Positions 33,342-44,642 are shown, counted from the first letter of the stretch. The stretch: 64,000 nucleotides of DNA from Sepioteuthis lessoniana (GCA_963585895.1 CAUZXS010004398.1:1-64000); one strand, 5' to 3'. Notes: generated from the sequence alone by a model not told the origin. Made by a program: numbers and translations.

Positions 33342-33820
33342 ATATGGAAATCAGACCTAACCGATAAAATGAAACGCAGTTTCTTCCAGGCAGCGGTCAC
33401 ATCGATACTGCTATATGGATGCACTACATGGATGCTAACAAAATGGCTGGAGAAGAAGCTAGATGGCAATTACAGAAGAATGCTGCGTGCAATCCTGAAC
33501 AAGTCCTGGCAGCAACACCCCACAAGACACCAACTGTACGGCCACCTGCCCCCTATCACGAAAACTATTCAAGTTAGACGAACCAGACATGCAGGACACT
33601 GCTGGAGAAGCAGAGATGAACTCATAAGAGATGTACTCTTATGGATCCCCACACATGGCCGCGCAAAAGCAGGACGACCAGCTCGAACATACATTCAGCA
33701 GCTATGTGAGGATACGGGATGCTGTCCTAAACACCTACCTAGGGCGATGAACGATAGGGAGGAGTGGCGAGAGAGGGTCAGGGATATCCGTGCTACCAGC
33801 GCGATATGATGATGATGATG
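33342..33820 (+). mobile_element. RTE-type LINE 3' end with exact target duplication
   Basis: A 5'-truncated copy from IWKSDLTDKMK to the (TGA)n tail. An 11-bp duplication, ATATTTGGCTT, lies at 33331-33341 and 33821-33831. It is uninterrupted in frame, so among the youngest copies here. Confidence 0.95.
33345..33809 (+). pseudogene. RTE ORF C-terminal domain, intact to its stop
   Basis: About 155 residues continue without a break from WKSDLTDKMKRSFFQAAVTS to DREEWRERVRDIRATSAI and the stop. In RTE-type LINEs this follows the reverse transcriptase. Basic and Trp/His-rich blocks are visible (NKSWQQHPTRHQLYGHLPP, RRTRHAGHCWRSRDE, GRPARTYIQQLCEDTG). The stop TGA (33807-33809) is the first unit of the tail, so there is no 3' UTR. 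The open frame continues upstream into flanking DNA only by chance. Confidence 0.9.
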
Positions 33821-34323
33821 ATATTTGGCTTGTCTGATTTACAGTTCCTCAAATCCTTGTGTAACATCAGGTAATATTTCTATTGATTCTAAGTACATAT
33901 TCATATGACTACATATCGCTATCTATCAGTTTATTTTCATATAGTTATTGTTCATTTATAGATTTGGTTTATAGACCTGTCTTATTTTATTATCTCGATT
34001 TATATATTCACGTCTTTATGTTTGTGTATATTTAACTCTCTGTAATTTATTAGAACTTATTAAGATTGTTATCGTTTTGAGACGTTATCGATATCTATAA
34101 GTAAATATACTAAGATTGTTTGTATCTATCACAGAAACGTAAAACGGGCTGCCTAAGGATTACCAAGACCTTAATTACTTATTTCTCTTCAATATGTTTT
34201 TATGGTTTTATACTTAATCGAAAGCCTGTATGGTTACTTTCAGTCTGCTCTTGAGTATATCCGAACCTGTCCTTTACTTTCAGTCTGTCTGTCTACATGG
34301 CTGTCTGTCTCTATCACTCTCCT

Positions 34324-34369
<46 letters not shown>

Positions 34370-34718
34370 ATCTTTAAATAGATGAATTGATGTTATCTTA
34401 GAGTTATCATGACAAGAAAATCCAGTAGACACCTACTTGCGACATACGAAGCACTGAAATGCTGTATCTACCTTATTAGGTCTCATCAGCAGTGCACACC
34501 GTGATCTCCACCACTGAAGATCGAACCAGCAACCGAAGTATGCAGAAGCCGAAACTCTATCACTGGGCCACCGGTTCGTGCCACATATATCCGATGCTGA
34601 ATTAACAAGTGGTGAATTGCATGACCACTTTGTGTCTTGAAGGTACGTAACCCCTACAGGGGACATGGCCACCTCTGTGTCTACGTCTTCCCAAGACGGA
34701 GTTACGAGTCCTAATAAC

Positions 34719-34722
<4 letters not shown>
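34370..34722 (-). repeat. TA-bounded tRNA-like repeat, family E
   Basis: Lies between a (CT)n(TA)n at 34325-34369 and a (TA)n at 34723-34752. On the minus strand, GGTTCGATCTTC resembles a B box and GGTGGCCCAGTGATAGAG an A-box region. No second copy was found in the window. Confidence 0.5.
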
Positions 34723-34752
<30 letters not shown>

Positions 34753-34755
<3 letters not shown>

Positions 34756-35121
34756 ATTTATAAATCTAATTCCATGGAATTTAGACTACGACACTTAGAT
34801 TTCATGGAGTTTTTTTACAAAACAACAATCATCTGACACTTAACAAAATAAAATGAATCGAAATTCGAAAAAATAGTCAAAAACCGTTGGGATTTTGTAG
34901 GAATCATTACGTACGATTGTAAGTGTATGAGTGTGTGATTGAGTGAGGGTATGTGCGTTTGTGTGTGTGGGTTATATTTGCGTATTATTGTGTGCTTATG
35001 TGTGGCTTGCATATAGTGCATGCGTATATGAAGGTACAAACTCATCGCGCTGTTTTTACTGGATATTGCAGCACTTGGTTTGATACAAAACAACTACGTG
35101 ATTTAATGACAACCAGCACTG

Positions 35122-35127
<6 letters not shown>
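34753..35127 (-). repeat. TA-bounded dispersed repeat, family F
   Basis: Reverse-complement match to 8415-8702, again exactly between two (TA)n tracts (34723-34752 and 35128-35156). Confidence 0.65.
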
Positions 35128-35159
<32 letters not shown>

Positions 35160-35200
35160 TATATGTCTCTCATTGGATCTACCACGAAAACACTTTTTAA

Positions 35201-35256
<56 letters not shown>
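35128..35256. repeat. (TA)n, (CA)n, (TA)n cluster
   Basis: TA at 35128-35156, CA at about 35202-35222 and TA at 35223-35254. Confidence 0.95.
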
Positions 35257-35260
<4 letters not shown>

Positions 35261-35334
35261 TACTTAAGTAAAACACTTTTAGCGGAAAAATTTAAGTAAA
35301 TGTATTACTGGTTCTTTTGACAGCATCCAGTGTC

Positions 35335-35640
35335 AGTTACGAGTCGACGTATAACAGTCCTTGGTGGTTGGCTAACACCGGTTCTTTCATCGGTTCGTCC
35401 ATAAAAGAACGTCGATTATAATTTCGTCCTTACTTCTCCAGTAGGAGACCGCATACCATGTTCCTTTTGGATGATTTTTGAGATAGGAGGTAAGTGGTTG
35501 CTCAAGTGCTTTTTGTAGTATACTGTTTCCAGGATCTGTTCAAGATAACACATGACATTCTTGTGCAGTTCTCGTCAAGCTTTTTATACATGCGTTTCTT
35601 AAGATTCCAGGTGATGTCCATCAATTATTATTGACACAGC
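35335..35640 (-). mobile_element. RTE-type LINE, strongly diverged 3' part
   Basis: The antisense order of the C-terminal domain is still visible: CGTCCTTACTTCTCCAG, GGAGGTAAGTGG, TTGTTCAAGAT-like and CATTCTTGTGCAGTT..GTCAAGC. Much more diverged than the other copies, so older. Confidence 0.65.
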
Positions 35641-35696
35641 CAGTTTTATCTCATCAATGATCATATTTATATATATATATATATATACCGGCCAAT

Positions 35697-35719
<23 letters not shown>

Positions 35720-35734
<15 letters not shown>

Positions 35735-36965
35735 CATGTTTTACTTAATAATAAAGACACATTGTGTCTATATGATTTTATTGAGATCCTTTCAAGTTAC
35801 CTGATAAGTGTCTTGGTTTCAGGTTGTAATTAGTCGATGGATTTACCAAAATTGTGCCGAGCGCTTTCAGACCTTTCATAGACCATCATCAGGGGGTGCT
35901 TGCATGTGAAAAGAGTGTTTTTAAAGAGTTTGAAAGGATTTTTGGTTTTTATAACATAACAAAACTACTCAGAGGCTGAGTTGGATAGAGTGAGATGCTG
36001 ATAAATTAAAAAAACAGAACGATATCAACGGAAATAGAATATTATCAAGAAAATATGGAACATTTAAAAAAAACACCTAAAGGCCTTTCCAAATATTGTC
36101 GCTATTTTCAAAATAATTCAATTGATTTTAGATTTTTATATGTAGGGCTTCTAGGATTTGTAGTCGTAGCTTATTTATTTTATGTGCTATTATAGCGGTG
36201 TTTTAACTAGAACTTTTCTAAACTTGGATTTAGGAATAGAACGGGTTTTAAGGTATAAGGCTATGGATCTTAAATAATTAAAGTGCATTGTAAGTCGTCT
36301 AGAAAGAGTTGAAGTGGTAAGACAAACATATGCATTATTTTCTTTGGAGACACAGTCTCCCAAGGGACATTTGAACATATATACAATGTTTGTCCTATCA
36401 AGATATTCAGTGGATTGGGAAGTGTTATTGGAAATAATTAGGTGGTAGGTTTTTAATTTGTTGTAGTAAATTATAAGTCTTACTTTTTTGGTAGGATCGG
36501 TCGGGAGAACATTTTTTGGGATAAGGTTTTTTAATATATGTACGTCTATCTTATAATTATTATGAAATTGGTTTTTGTATTGAAGGTTTATTGATTGTTT
36601 ACTGTTTAGGGTATTGTTTATGTTATGTTGTTCAGGCTTGTTAGTGAATTTTTTAAATTTCGGTATCAACGATGTATTTGGGAAACACATAATTGATAAG
36701 GGTTTGTTTAATAATTTCAAGTTCATTAAGTAAGATACTTTAGCGGAGGATAGTAACTTAGCTCTGAAAATAAGTGATTTAATGATTACTCTTATATAAC
36801 GAATGGGCATTCACTTTGAAAATTGAGGGTGCAGGGATTAATGTTGATATATTTTTTATATGTGGAGGTGATAAATCGGTCAATATTGCTTGTGTCTATT
36901 AGAACACCAAGAAATGGTATTTTATTATTTAAAAAGGTATCTTGAATGTATATATGTTAGAAATA
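35720..36965 (-). mobile_element. Penelope-like element, RT end, GIY-YIG and 3' region
   Basis: Minus-strand copy. The RT thumb starts near 36960 (NNKIPFLGVLIDTSN and FITSTYKKYIN readable), continues with one break into the open frame at 36190-36810, and ends in a 470-bp 3' region to a (TA)n at 35705-35731. Other reading: any GIY-YIG retroelement, but the RT-then-GIY-YIG order is specific to Penelope-like elements. Confidence 0.82.
36190..36810 (-). pseudogene. Penelope-like RT C terminus plus GIY-YIG domain
   Basis: 206 open residues. MPIRYIRVIIKSLIFRAKLL at the start is the RT/thumb end. The linker is Asn/Lys-rich. The GIY-YIG domain has VYMF (residues 143-146) for GIY, AYVCLTTSTL (160-169) for YIG, then SRRLTMHF (170-177). 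A zinc-like CPLGDC lies at 148-153. The invariant Gly of the YIG strand appears as Cys (YVCL), suggesting loss of activity. The protein normally makes cDNA and nicks the target, but this fragment cannot. It is surrounded by other repeats, with no host context. Confidence 0.82.
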
Positions 36966-37165
36966 AGTGGAAAAGTGGATAAATTAAACACTTACAACGG
37001 GTTTAGTAGTAATATTTCCTTCTTTATTCAAGGAAAAACTTCTTTAGACTCTTCCATGGATAAAGAACGAAATATTACAACTAAACCCGTTGGAACTCTT
37101 TGATTTATTCCCTTTTTCACTATTTTTTATCATCTTTTCAGATTCATCCAAATCTACTATTCTCC
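36950..37165. repeat. TA-bounded fold-back repeat, copy 2
   Basis: 36970-37010 (AAGTGGATAAATTAAACACT.., AACGGGTTTAGTAGTAATAT) and 37070-37125 (AATATTACAACTAAACCCGT.., TTTGATTTATTCCCTTTTTC) are near-reverse complements separated by about 55 bases. It resembles 4139-4330 and ends at a (TA)n (37167-37184). MITE-like, unclassified. Confidence 0.6.
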
Positions 37166-37184
37166 ATATATATATATATATATA

Positions 37185-38264
37185 GAGTGTTTTTTTTATA
37201 TATGTCTATCTATGTATCTATCAATCTATCTTTATTATAAGTGTGCGTATTATTCAGAGACTTGCCAGCTAGCGAAGCCATATCATGGAGTACTTTGGCT
37301 GGTTTTAAGATCTCATAAAATGTAGGACGTGTCACGGTTTTTGTCAGCTTCATATTTCTCACACGTTTATCATTAAAAAAAAACGTATTAAATGAAAAGA
37401 AATCCATAAAACCAGAAATAATAAAATAAAACTTGTTTTTATTGAATGAAATAATACGTTTTGCTTAAAATTGCTTTATATTAGCAAAAACTGGAGTATA
37501 TAACTTTTATCTATATAATAGATTGATAGACACACAAAGAGCAAAAGAAGCATTCAATAATATGCTGATTGAACAAATTCATATCAGTCTCTTATTTTCT
37601 TTCACCCTGTCTCCCATTATATATACCTCACGCTTGATCTGTTTACCAGAGGATTCTTTGGACGCATTCATCTGATACATCGTATATTATAGCTACGTAA
37701 GCATGTATATATTCATATTTGCAATCATATATCTAGTTAATAGTCTGCTTCCCAACCCATCTGCCGTTATGATCCATCCCTCTGATTGCTATTATTTCTA
37801 GTTTTGCCTCAAGCACTTCAATTCTTTTCTCTCTTTCTTTCGCCGTCTGCCCTCTTTACATATTTCTCCAGTCCTTTGGCTTCTAAAAATTGGCCGGTTA
37901 AAAATATTGATATCTTCCAAGGGTCAAGATTCACGCTGTCGGCCGTAAATTGTCACCTTTACTATCCAGGAAAAATCTAACCGTCGAAAAAATATTGAGC
38001 AACGGTCGAAGCTGAAAGTATATTAATTTCTCCGTTGCAACGCAGCATCCATGCTTTATTGTGAAACCTTTGAAACCAGATGACTAAACTTATACCATAA
38101 ATTGAAAGATAGCCATTTCATTGCTTCCGAAGTTTGGCTACTACTAGGGACATAATAAGTCAGCTCGATTTTCTGCTCGTAAGCTTTGACTTTTTTAAAG
38201 TTTGCATCCAATCGACAGACGATAACAAATATTCCATCCTTTGAAGAATTGGTTGAAAAAAAGG

Positions 38265-38268
<4 letters not shown>
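37185..38268. other. no feature recognised
   Basis: About 1.1 kb without a supported gene or repeat family. Confidence 0.5.
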
Positions 38269-38315
<47 letters not shown>

Positions 38316-38350
38316 TTGTGTGTTTGTGTGTAGTCGTGTGTGTGTGTGGT
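38269..38350. repeat. (TA)n-(GT)n microsatellite
   Basis: TA at 38269-38301, then interrupted GT units to about 38348. Confidence 0.95.
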
Positions 38351-38871
38351 ATAGACAAAAAATATAGGGTTAAACTGAAACATTTTTATCATATCTGCAG
38401 TTTTTAATGAAATGTTAATGGTTTAGACACACGTAAGAAGGATGTTTTCTTGACTCTAGCCGGCAAATTTCATTTAGTTGTAGCAAAACGGCATTAACAA
38501 AAGACTAATCACAAATTAAGATATGATATCAAGGAAAAGAATTTTCCAATTTTTTGTAATTTCTGAGAATCTTTGAAAATGATTAGTTTTCGATATGACT
38601 TTGAAAAATAGACTGCAAGAATCAAAGAAAACTATTTTTTCCTACAGGCGTCTGAGCCATTTAAATTTCATCAAAATTGTGAAAATAAAAAAAAAATGGT
38701 TTTGTTTATACTGTGTAGGATAAAAGAGAATTATCTCCCTTTTTCTAGTAGCATGAATACATAGCCAGCCATATTTTCGTTAAAATACGAATGAGACCGT
38801 TGAACTGACATATTTCACTCAGATTTTCCCCCTATACTTCGGCCACCAAAACTTATATATATATATATATA

Positions 38872-39130
38872 TAAAATTAACTTAAATCGCGAGTTTATAT
38901 ATATATATATATATATATACATATATTTGTTATGTAAATTCTAAGCTAGGTGGGTTTTTGGTGAATATAAGACGGCGGTTTCTCCTTTAGCATTAATTGG
39001 AGTTAGGCTTCCTGATGACCCGATAAGGTGAAACTTTAGTAGAAGATTTCCGATTCGCGATTTAAATTAATTTTATAATTGGCTCCACTTGTGTTGAGCA
39101 CTTTTGTAATTTTAGCATTGCAGGATTCGC
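38872..39130 (+). mobile_element. Penelope-like 3' end with inverted flanks
   Basis: A short element bracketed by near-perfect 20-bp inverted arms (AAAATTAACTTAAATCGCGA at 38873-38892 and the reverse at 39056-39076) around TA tracts and a hammerhead-like motif. Penelope-like elements are known to carry such ribozymes and terminal repeats. No coding part is present, so the family call rests on the ribozyme motif and is tentative. Confidence 0.5.
39008..39045 (+). ncRNA. hammerhead-ribozyme-like motif
   Basis: All core elements appear in order. Stem I 5' strand CTTC (39008-39011); CTGATGA (39012-39018); a short stem II (CC/GG around GATA, 39019-39029, with one C-T mismatch next to the core); GAAA (39030-39033); a minimal stem III C-TTTA-G (39034-39039); the cleavage triplet GTA ending at 39041; and stem I 3' strand GAAG (39042-39045), pairing fully with CTTC. 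Short stems III are typical of the hammerheads known in Penelope-like elements. The mismatch may weaken it. Confidence 0.55.
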
Positions 39131-39345
39131 GGAAGGTTTTTAGTTTTCTTTTGACCAACTGACTGCGTATCCCTTGATTTTTTTCAAGGGGTCGGACGAG
39201 GTTGGCCTTTTTTTTTCTTTTTCACCTATAACATCTTTTCTTTTTCCTCCGGGCGGTGATTCGAGATACTTTTATCTCTTGTTCCTGGCGGTTTGTTTTT
39301 TCGTTTTTTTTATGGTACCGTGAATGCTGGTAGATATTAGATTAG

Positions 39346-39348
<3 letters not shown>

Positions 39349-39407
<59 letters not shown>
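39349..39407. repeat. (TA)n microsatellite
   Basis: About 29 TA units. Confidence 0.97.
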
Positions 39408-39409
<2 letters not shown>

Positions 39410-39655
39410 AGCAGGATGAGCCGAAGGCCTTTTTTGAGCTGAGTTTAACAGATTTGAATTGAGAGTTTTCATTTTCCTTGACTTGCTGCCATACCAAGGT
39501 AAAAATCCAGTCTGTCCTACTATTTGTTAGCATCTGGCCGTGGGAAAGAGTATTTGGATTCATAGTATTGGCGCTATATGACATGCAAACAGGCGCATTG
39601 AGGTTTTGAACTCATGTCACAATGTCCATTTCTTACGACAAATCCATAACACCAT
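39410..39655 (-). mobile_element. SINE family B between TA arrays
   Basis: Minus-strand match to family B: TTGAGAGTTTTCATTTTCC, CTGCCATACCAAGGTAAAAA, ATTGGCGCTATATGACATGC and a tRNA-like GTTTTGAACTCATG with an A-box-like TGGTGTTATGGATTTG. A (TA)n lies on each side (39349-39407, 39671-39694). Confidence 0.75.
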
Positions 39656-39699
39656 GAGTTCCTCCTTCAGTTATATATATATATATATATATATAGATA

Positions 39700-40500
39700 T
39701 ATAAGAGGTTTATGGGGTCTCAAGGCAACATGTGTTGCCGTTTGCTATCTTACTCCATTTTGGGTTTTTCTATTCTTACCCCACGTTGTCTTGGATATGA
39801 AAGCTGCAAAGGAATTATTTGAAAGAAGAAGATAGTAAAAGATAGGAGACGAAGATATCTTTTATATTTTTGCATTTATTCCTGGGTTCAACACCCATTC
39901 ATTGGGTGTGGAAATTTTTCCTGAATACAAATGAAATGGTTGAATCCTCCTGACAAGGTGATAAAATGTGTTAGTCAGTTTTGGGTATATTGTTCCAAAT
40001 TTGATGTTCAAGGCGTTAACAACGTGTTAGATGCCTTTGGGAGAGGTGTCTAGATCCAGTGTTTTTCAATCGTAATTTTTAAGTCCACTTTATGGTGCAT
40101 TAGTTGCAATTCTGACGAGTTCATTATTTGGGTCGTGGGTCGTTGGTAAAAGAGAGGGCTGATACTAGTGGAAAGGTTAGCCAACAAGTCTTCTAAAGAC
40201 AGCGCGTGGCGCCTTTAACCAGTAGCAAGAAAGATTTAGGTGTTGTCACTTCGCTGGTCACTACTGCAAGAGAACGAGATTTTTTCTTTTGTCGGGACGG
40301 TCCCCTTTCTTTGCACATGCGTCACCTCATCTTCCTGTCAGGAGCTTCTGGTAGTTTCTGCATATTTTTAACAATTATCTTAAATTTAATTTAATTTAAT
40401 TTTTAAAAAAATTTTTCTTTTTCCTACAGGTTTATGGTTCTTGAGGACCAAATGTTGCAGTATTGTTAAATAACGATTTTTTTAAATTTAGGGTCACAGA
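39700..40500. other. no feature recognised
   Basis: About 800 bp without a supported feature; a small (TTTAA)n run lies at about 40383-40405. Confidence 0.5.
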
Positions 40501-40533
40501 CACTACCATGTACTATAACATATATATATATAT

Positions 40534-40735
40534 AGTAAGCGAGTTCGCACTCCAGTCGCGCTATTATGTTCACTTTCGAGCAAATACCCTTGGGAAAGGT
40601 ATGAACCCTCTTATCCTCCCAGCTATGGGTTGAATAGTACCACTACTGTTCTTCCCGGAGAATGCCTTTGGCATTAAATAATCTACAAAGGTTGATATGC
40701 CATTAAACAAAGAAACCAACAAAACCAATATATAC
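40534..40735 (+). mobile_element. SINE family A, head truncated, otherwise well preserved
   Basis: Starts just before the B box (AGCGAGTTCGCACTCCAGTC) after a short (TA)n. The body and tail match the family closely (CCCTTGGGAAAGGTATGAAC, ATGCCATTAAACAAAGAAAC). Confidence 0.85.
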
Positions 40736-40794
40736 ATACATTGATAATACATACAAAACCTTATATTGCCACATCAATTGAGAGAGGGAGGAGT

Positions 40795-40985
40795 TCTTGT
40801 TGAGTAGTGGCAAATGTGATTGTCTTCAACATGGTAGTAAGTGTGTTCAAACTCCAGGGATGCTATTACGTTTACTTACGGATTAATATAATTGGAGAAG
40901 GAATTGAACCCCTTATCTTCCCAGTTATGAGTTGTATTGTGGGACAACTGCTTTTCGACGAGAAACCAAATCAAACCAAACTTAC
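40795..40985 (+). mobile_element. SINE family A, diverged
   Basis: Head remnant (GTGGCAAATGTGATTG), GTTCAAACTCCAGG as B box, a body with ACTTACGGATTAATA and CCAGTTATGAGTTGTATTGT, and a CCAAATCAAACCAAAC tail. Confidence 0.65.
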
Positions 40986-41429
40986 ATCTTCACGCACAAT
41001 ACGAAAAGAAATGCACACTATATTAATAAAGCCAAAACATCTTACATCAAATAAGGGAGCACAAAAAATTAAACACATCATAATACAAAGAAATAGGATG
41101 ACTGTCAGCCAAAAAATAATATCCTAAGATTGATTTTGCATAGAGAAACGCTTTCAAATTTCTCACCCGACTTGCTACTCAATAATAATGGTGAAATCGG
41201 CGTTTGCGAGCACTATTGTAATTTTTCTTAAGGGACACGACTACTAAACACAAATTATCGAGTACTTATTCTTACTTATATATTTATTTGCTATTAATTA
41301 ATATAAAAGCGCGCTTAGCGCGGATTTTTATCGAAATTAGAAATAGAATTAATGAGTCAAAATCCTTGAGAAGGTTTTTAGTTTTTTTACTTCCTGCTGA
41401 AACATTTGGGAATCTATATTTTTCCTCCA

Positions 41430-41580
41430 TTTAGGGGTAACTAATAGGACAGACTGGATTCTTTGGCCTTGATTAGGTAACCAATCCCGATGAATGAATA
41501 CTGATTTCAAACCAGCTTTAATCTCCTTAAAAACTGACCTTGTGTCCCACCTTGTCGGTGGTGGAAGCGATTGGGTAAAT
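41430..41580 (+). repeat. SINE family B, 3' fragment
   Basis: GGACAGACTGGATTCTTTGG, GGTAACCAATCC, CTGATTTCAAACC and CTGACCTTGTGTCCCACC match the distal part of 22540-22660. Confidence 0.6.
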
Positions 41581-42199
41581 AAATATTTGCTATTAACTCT
41601 GATATAGATAAATTGACAAGAATCTCGTTGACATAGAACTTAAGAGCTACTAAAGGTGGCATTTACGTTAATATAAAATCTAAAAGAATTGTTTCTGGTA
41701 TAATTGAATTTTATTGGAAAAAATCCTCGTAAAATCTCGATTGGCTTCGTTGTTTTACAATTGCTGACAATACCGGAAATCGATATTTACGCCCAGCAGA
41801 TATTTTGTGATCCAACTCGACTCCGAATTTAGAATATCAATCTAAAACTGTAAAAGGTAGCGGCAGGACTAAGTGGTGAGTCCAGAAAACAAATCTCACG
41901 TTATTTTATTTTATTTTGTTTATTTTATGATCTTTTTTAATTTTTTGTTTGTTTCTCTTCTATCTAGTGTAAAAATCAGTGGTGATATCTCGTTCTTGCA
42001 CGTATAAAACTCAATAAGCTCCCAAAAGATTAAGCAATCACATATGTAAGCAGTCTACCCAAACTTTGTTGAAGCTGATACGCTGATTCCCTCGCATCAA
42101 CTTCCACCTAACAAGAAAAACAAGAAAAACAAAGGAACGGCATGTAGAAGAAATCAGCAGACCTTATTTATTTATCATGCCTAGGGTCTAGATATACAA

Positions 42200-42472
42200 C
42201 GATACATTCTCGGTTCACACACACACGCACGCACGCATGCACGCACTCTCACACGTAAACAAACTTATTTATATAATACACACACGCACACATATATGTA
42301 TATAAATCTATATGATACTCTGGCTGACACACTCTCTCACAGGCATACACACACATATATATATATATGTATACAAATATAATCGGATGAATTCACACAA
42401 ACACAGACACAGACACACATATATATACAAAACACATGAAACAAACACGGACAGACACAACACACACACATA

Positions 42473-42521
<49 letters not shown>

Positions 42522-42640
42522 CACATATACGATGCACATGAGTAAATACTTTGTCTGAAATACACACACGTACACGCAAATATATATGTATAAATGTGTA
42601 CATATGTCTACCTGTATGAACACATATATATACATGTGCT

Positions 42641-42709
<69 letters not shown>

Positions 42710-42835
42710 ACTATTCAAGTATATATATACATATATATATATATATTTACCAGGAAAATTTTAAATATTCATGCTTGAATACCTTCTTGTCCTGATGGAA
42801 TTACTCCCAACTCCGGTTTAACTGGACCAAATATA

Positions 42836-42883
<48 letters not shown>

Positions 42884-43101
42884 GAACATGTACGTATTTA
42901 AATTAATGTATATATGCATGTTTATATGCGTATGTACATCTGTATGAATATATATATATATATATATATATTATTAACAATACATATGTATAATACATAC
43001 ACTTGCATTTACGCACACACAGACCCATATTTACATCCTCACACACATGTGGATATATAATTGTGTCTGAATTTATGAGACTCTGTGCATGCGTGCAAGT
43101 G

Positions 43102-43149
<48 letters not shown>

Positions 43150-43150
43150 T
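42200..43150. repeat. dense microsatellite cluster
   Basis: Nearly all of this kilobase is CA/TA/GT-type simple sequence. Purest parts: (TA)n at 42479-42519, (TA)n-(GT)n at 42641-42709, and (TA)n at 42841-42881, 42949-42971 and 43103-43146. Open frames here encode only YI/CV repeats. Confidence 0.95.
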
Positions 43151-43425
43151 AATGAACATCTTTATTTGACACGCTAATTAAAGCACCCCCAAATATAATA
43201 AACCCATCGAATAAAATTGCTATTTCACCTAAATTAGACAAACGCAAACAATATGTACGAAAAGTATCATAGCTCCGAAGACGATCGATCAGGATGATTG
43301 GAAACCATTGGGATCAGCATTTAGGGTACCTTCTCTATCAATTGGATCAAAGCACAAAGAAACTAGTGGGAAAGCTAGAGAAAAAACAAAAAAGATCATA
43401 TGAAGAAAGGTTCCGCATTCTTTAA

Positions 43426-43473
<48 letters not shown>
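43426..43473. repeat. (CA)n microsatellite
   Basis: About 23 CA units immediately upstream of the tRNA-like SINE head. Confidence 0.97.
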
Positions 43474-43477
<4 letters not shown>

Positions 43478-43479
43478 TT

Positions 43480-43610
43480 GGGCACCTCGGGTGGTGTAAT
43501 GGTTTGCAAGGTAGACTAGCAAACCTACACGAGTGAGTTCGATTCTCATTGGGTGCCCCATTCATGCGGCCTTGTGCTACATCTAAGCAAAAAGCTTAGT
43601 AAATTAACAC
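43480..43610 (+). mobile_element. SINE family C with a cloverleaf-like head
   Basis: GGGCACC (43480-43486) pairs perfectly with GGTGCCC (43552-43558) as an acceptor-like stem. GTGAG/CTCAT around TTCGATT (43533-43549) forms a T-arm. TGGTGTAATGG is the A-box/D-arm region. Two extra bases between T-arm and acceptor, and a body resembling 14455-14555 after it, favour a SINE head over a working tRNA. Confidence 0.65.
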
Positions 43611-43631
43611 ACACACACACGCACGCAGGCA

Positions 43632-43636
<5 letters not shown>

Positions 43637-43679
<43 letters not shown>
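43637..43679. repeat. (TA)n microsatellite
   Basis: About 21 TA units ending at the 5' junction of an RTE copy. Confidence 0.97.
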
Positions 43680-43680
<1 letters not shown>

Positions 43681-44115
43681 AGCAGCGGTCTTGTCGATAG
43701 TGCTGTTTGGATGCACTACATGGACACTAACGAAACGGATGGAGAAAAAACTTGACAGTAACTACACAAGAATGCAGCGAGAAATAATAAACAGATCGTG
43801 TAGGCAACACCCCACAAAGCACCAACTGTACGGCCACCTACCTCATCATGAAAACTGTCAAAGTTAGACGAACAAGACATGCCGAATACTGCTGGAGAAC
43901 CAGGGACGAGCTCATAGGTGATGTTCTCCTATGGACCCCCTCATATGGCCGAGCAAAAGTAAGGCGACCAGCCCGAACCTACATACAGCAGCTTTGTGAG
44001 GATATGGGATGTAGCCCTGAGAACCTGCCAGAAGCAATGAAAGATCGGGAGGTGTGGCGAGAGGGTGTCAGGGATATCCGTGCTGGTGGCACAACAAGAT
44101 GATGATAATGATGAT
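43680..44115 (+). mobile_element. RTE-type LINE 3' end between TA arrays
   Basis: Starts at QAAVLSIVLFGCTTWTLTKR directly after a (TA)n, and ends in AGATGATGATAATGATGAT, which merges into a (TA)n at 44118-44168. One frame change lies near PHHENCQS (43850). The rest is open to GVRDIRAGGTTR. Confidence 0.9.
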
Positions 44116-44120
44116 ATATA

Positions 44121-44169
<49 letters not shown>

Positions 44170-44642
44170 GAGGAATTATAAGTATCAATAAATCAACTGT
44201 GATCGGTCGAAGTTGATTGCAATGAACACAAATTGGTTACTAAATCATATTAAGAAAAAACAAATTATGTTGTCAACTGAGAAGTCGAAGATTCATATAC
44301 GAACTCATACATTTATCGAGCGGAAGATATCACAATTGTTTTATATCTTATATATACCCTGTATTGGTCGATTTTATAAATATGACAAATTTCTTAATTC
44401 ATGCTAATTCTGCACTCCACGTTCAAAATTCAACCGTAGAAAACCATTTGGTATGAAAGGAGTTAAATTGTATGAGACCAGCCATGGCATAAGAAGTGCA
44501 TTAGTCCAACCCAGCCTTATAAGAAGGTTCGCTCGGCAACCTTAGACATTACTTTGGCAATAACATTTTACATATAAAATCGTTAAGAAAATACCAACGT
44601 TAAAAACCACCAATAAACTCACATTACACTTTTTTCAATGTT

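Noticed and set aside
35860-35895. CTGATGATGG..GAAAG on the minus strand as a second hammerhead in a Penelope 3' region
   Set aside because: The sequence between the two core parts cannot form stem II, and no cleavage triplet is placed correctly.
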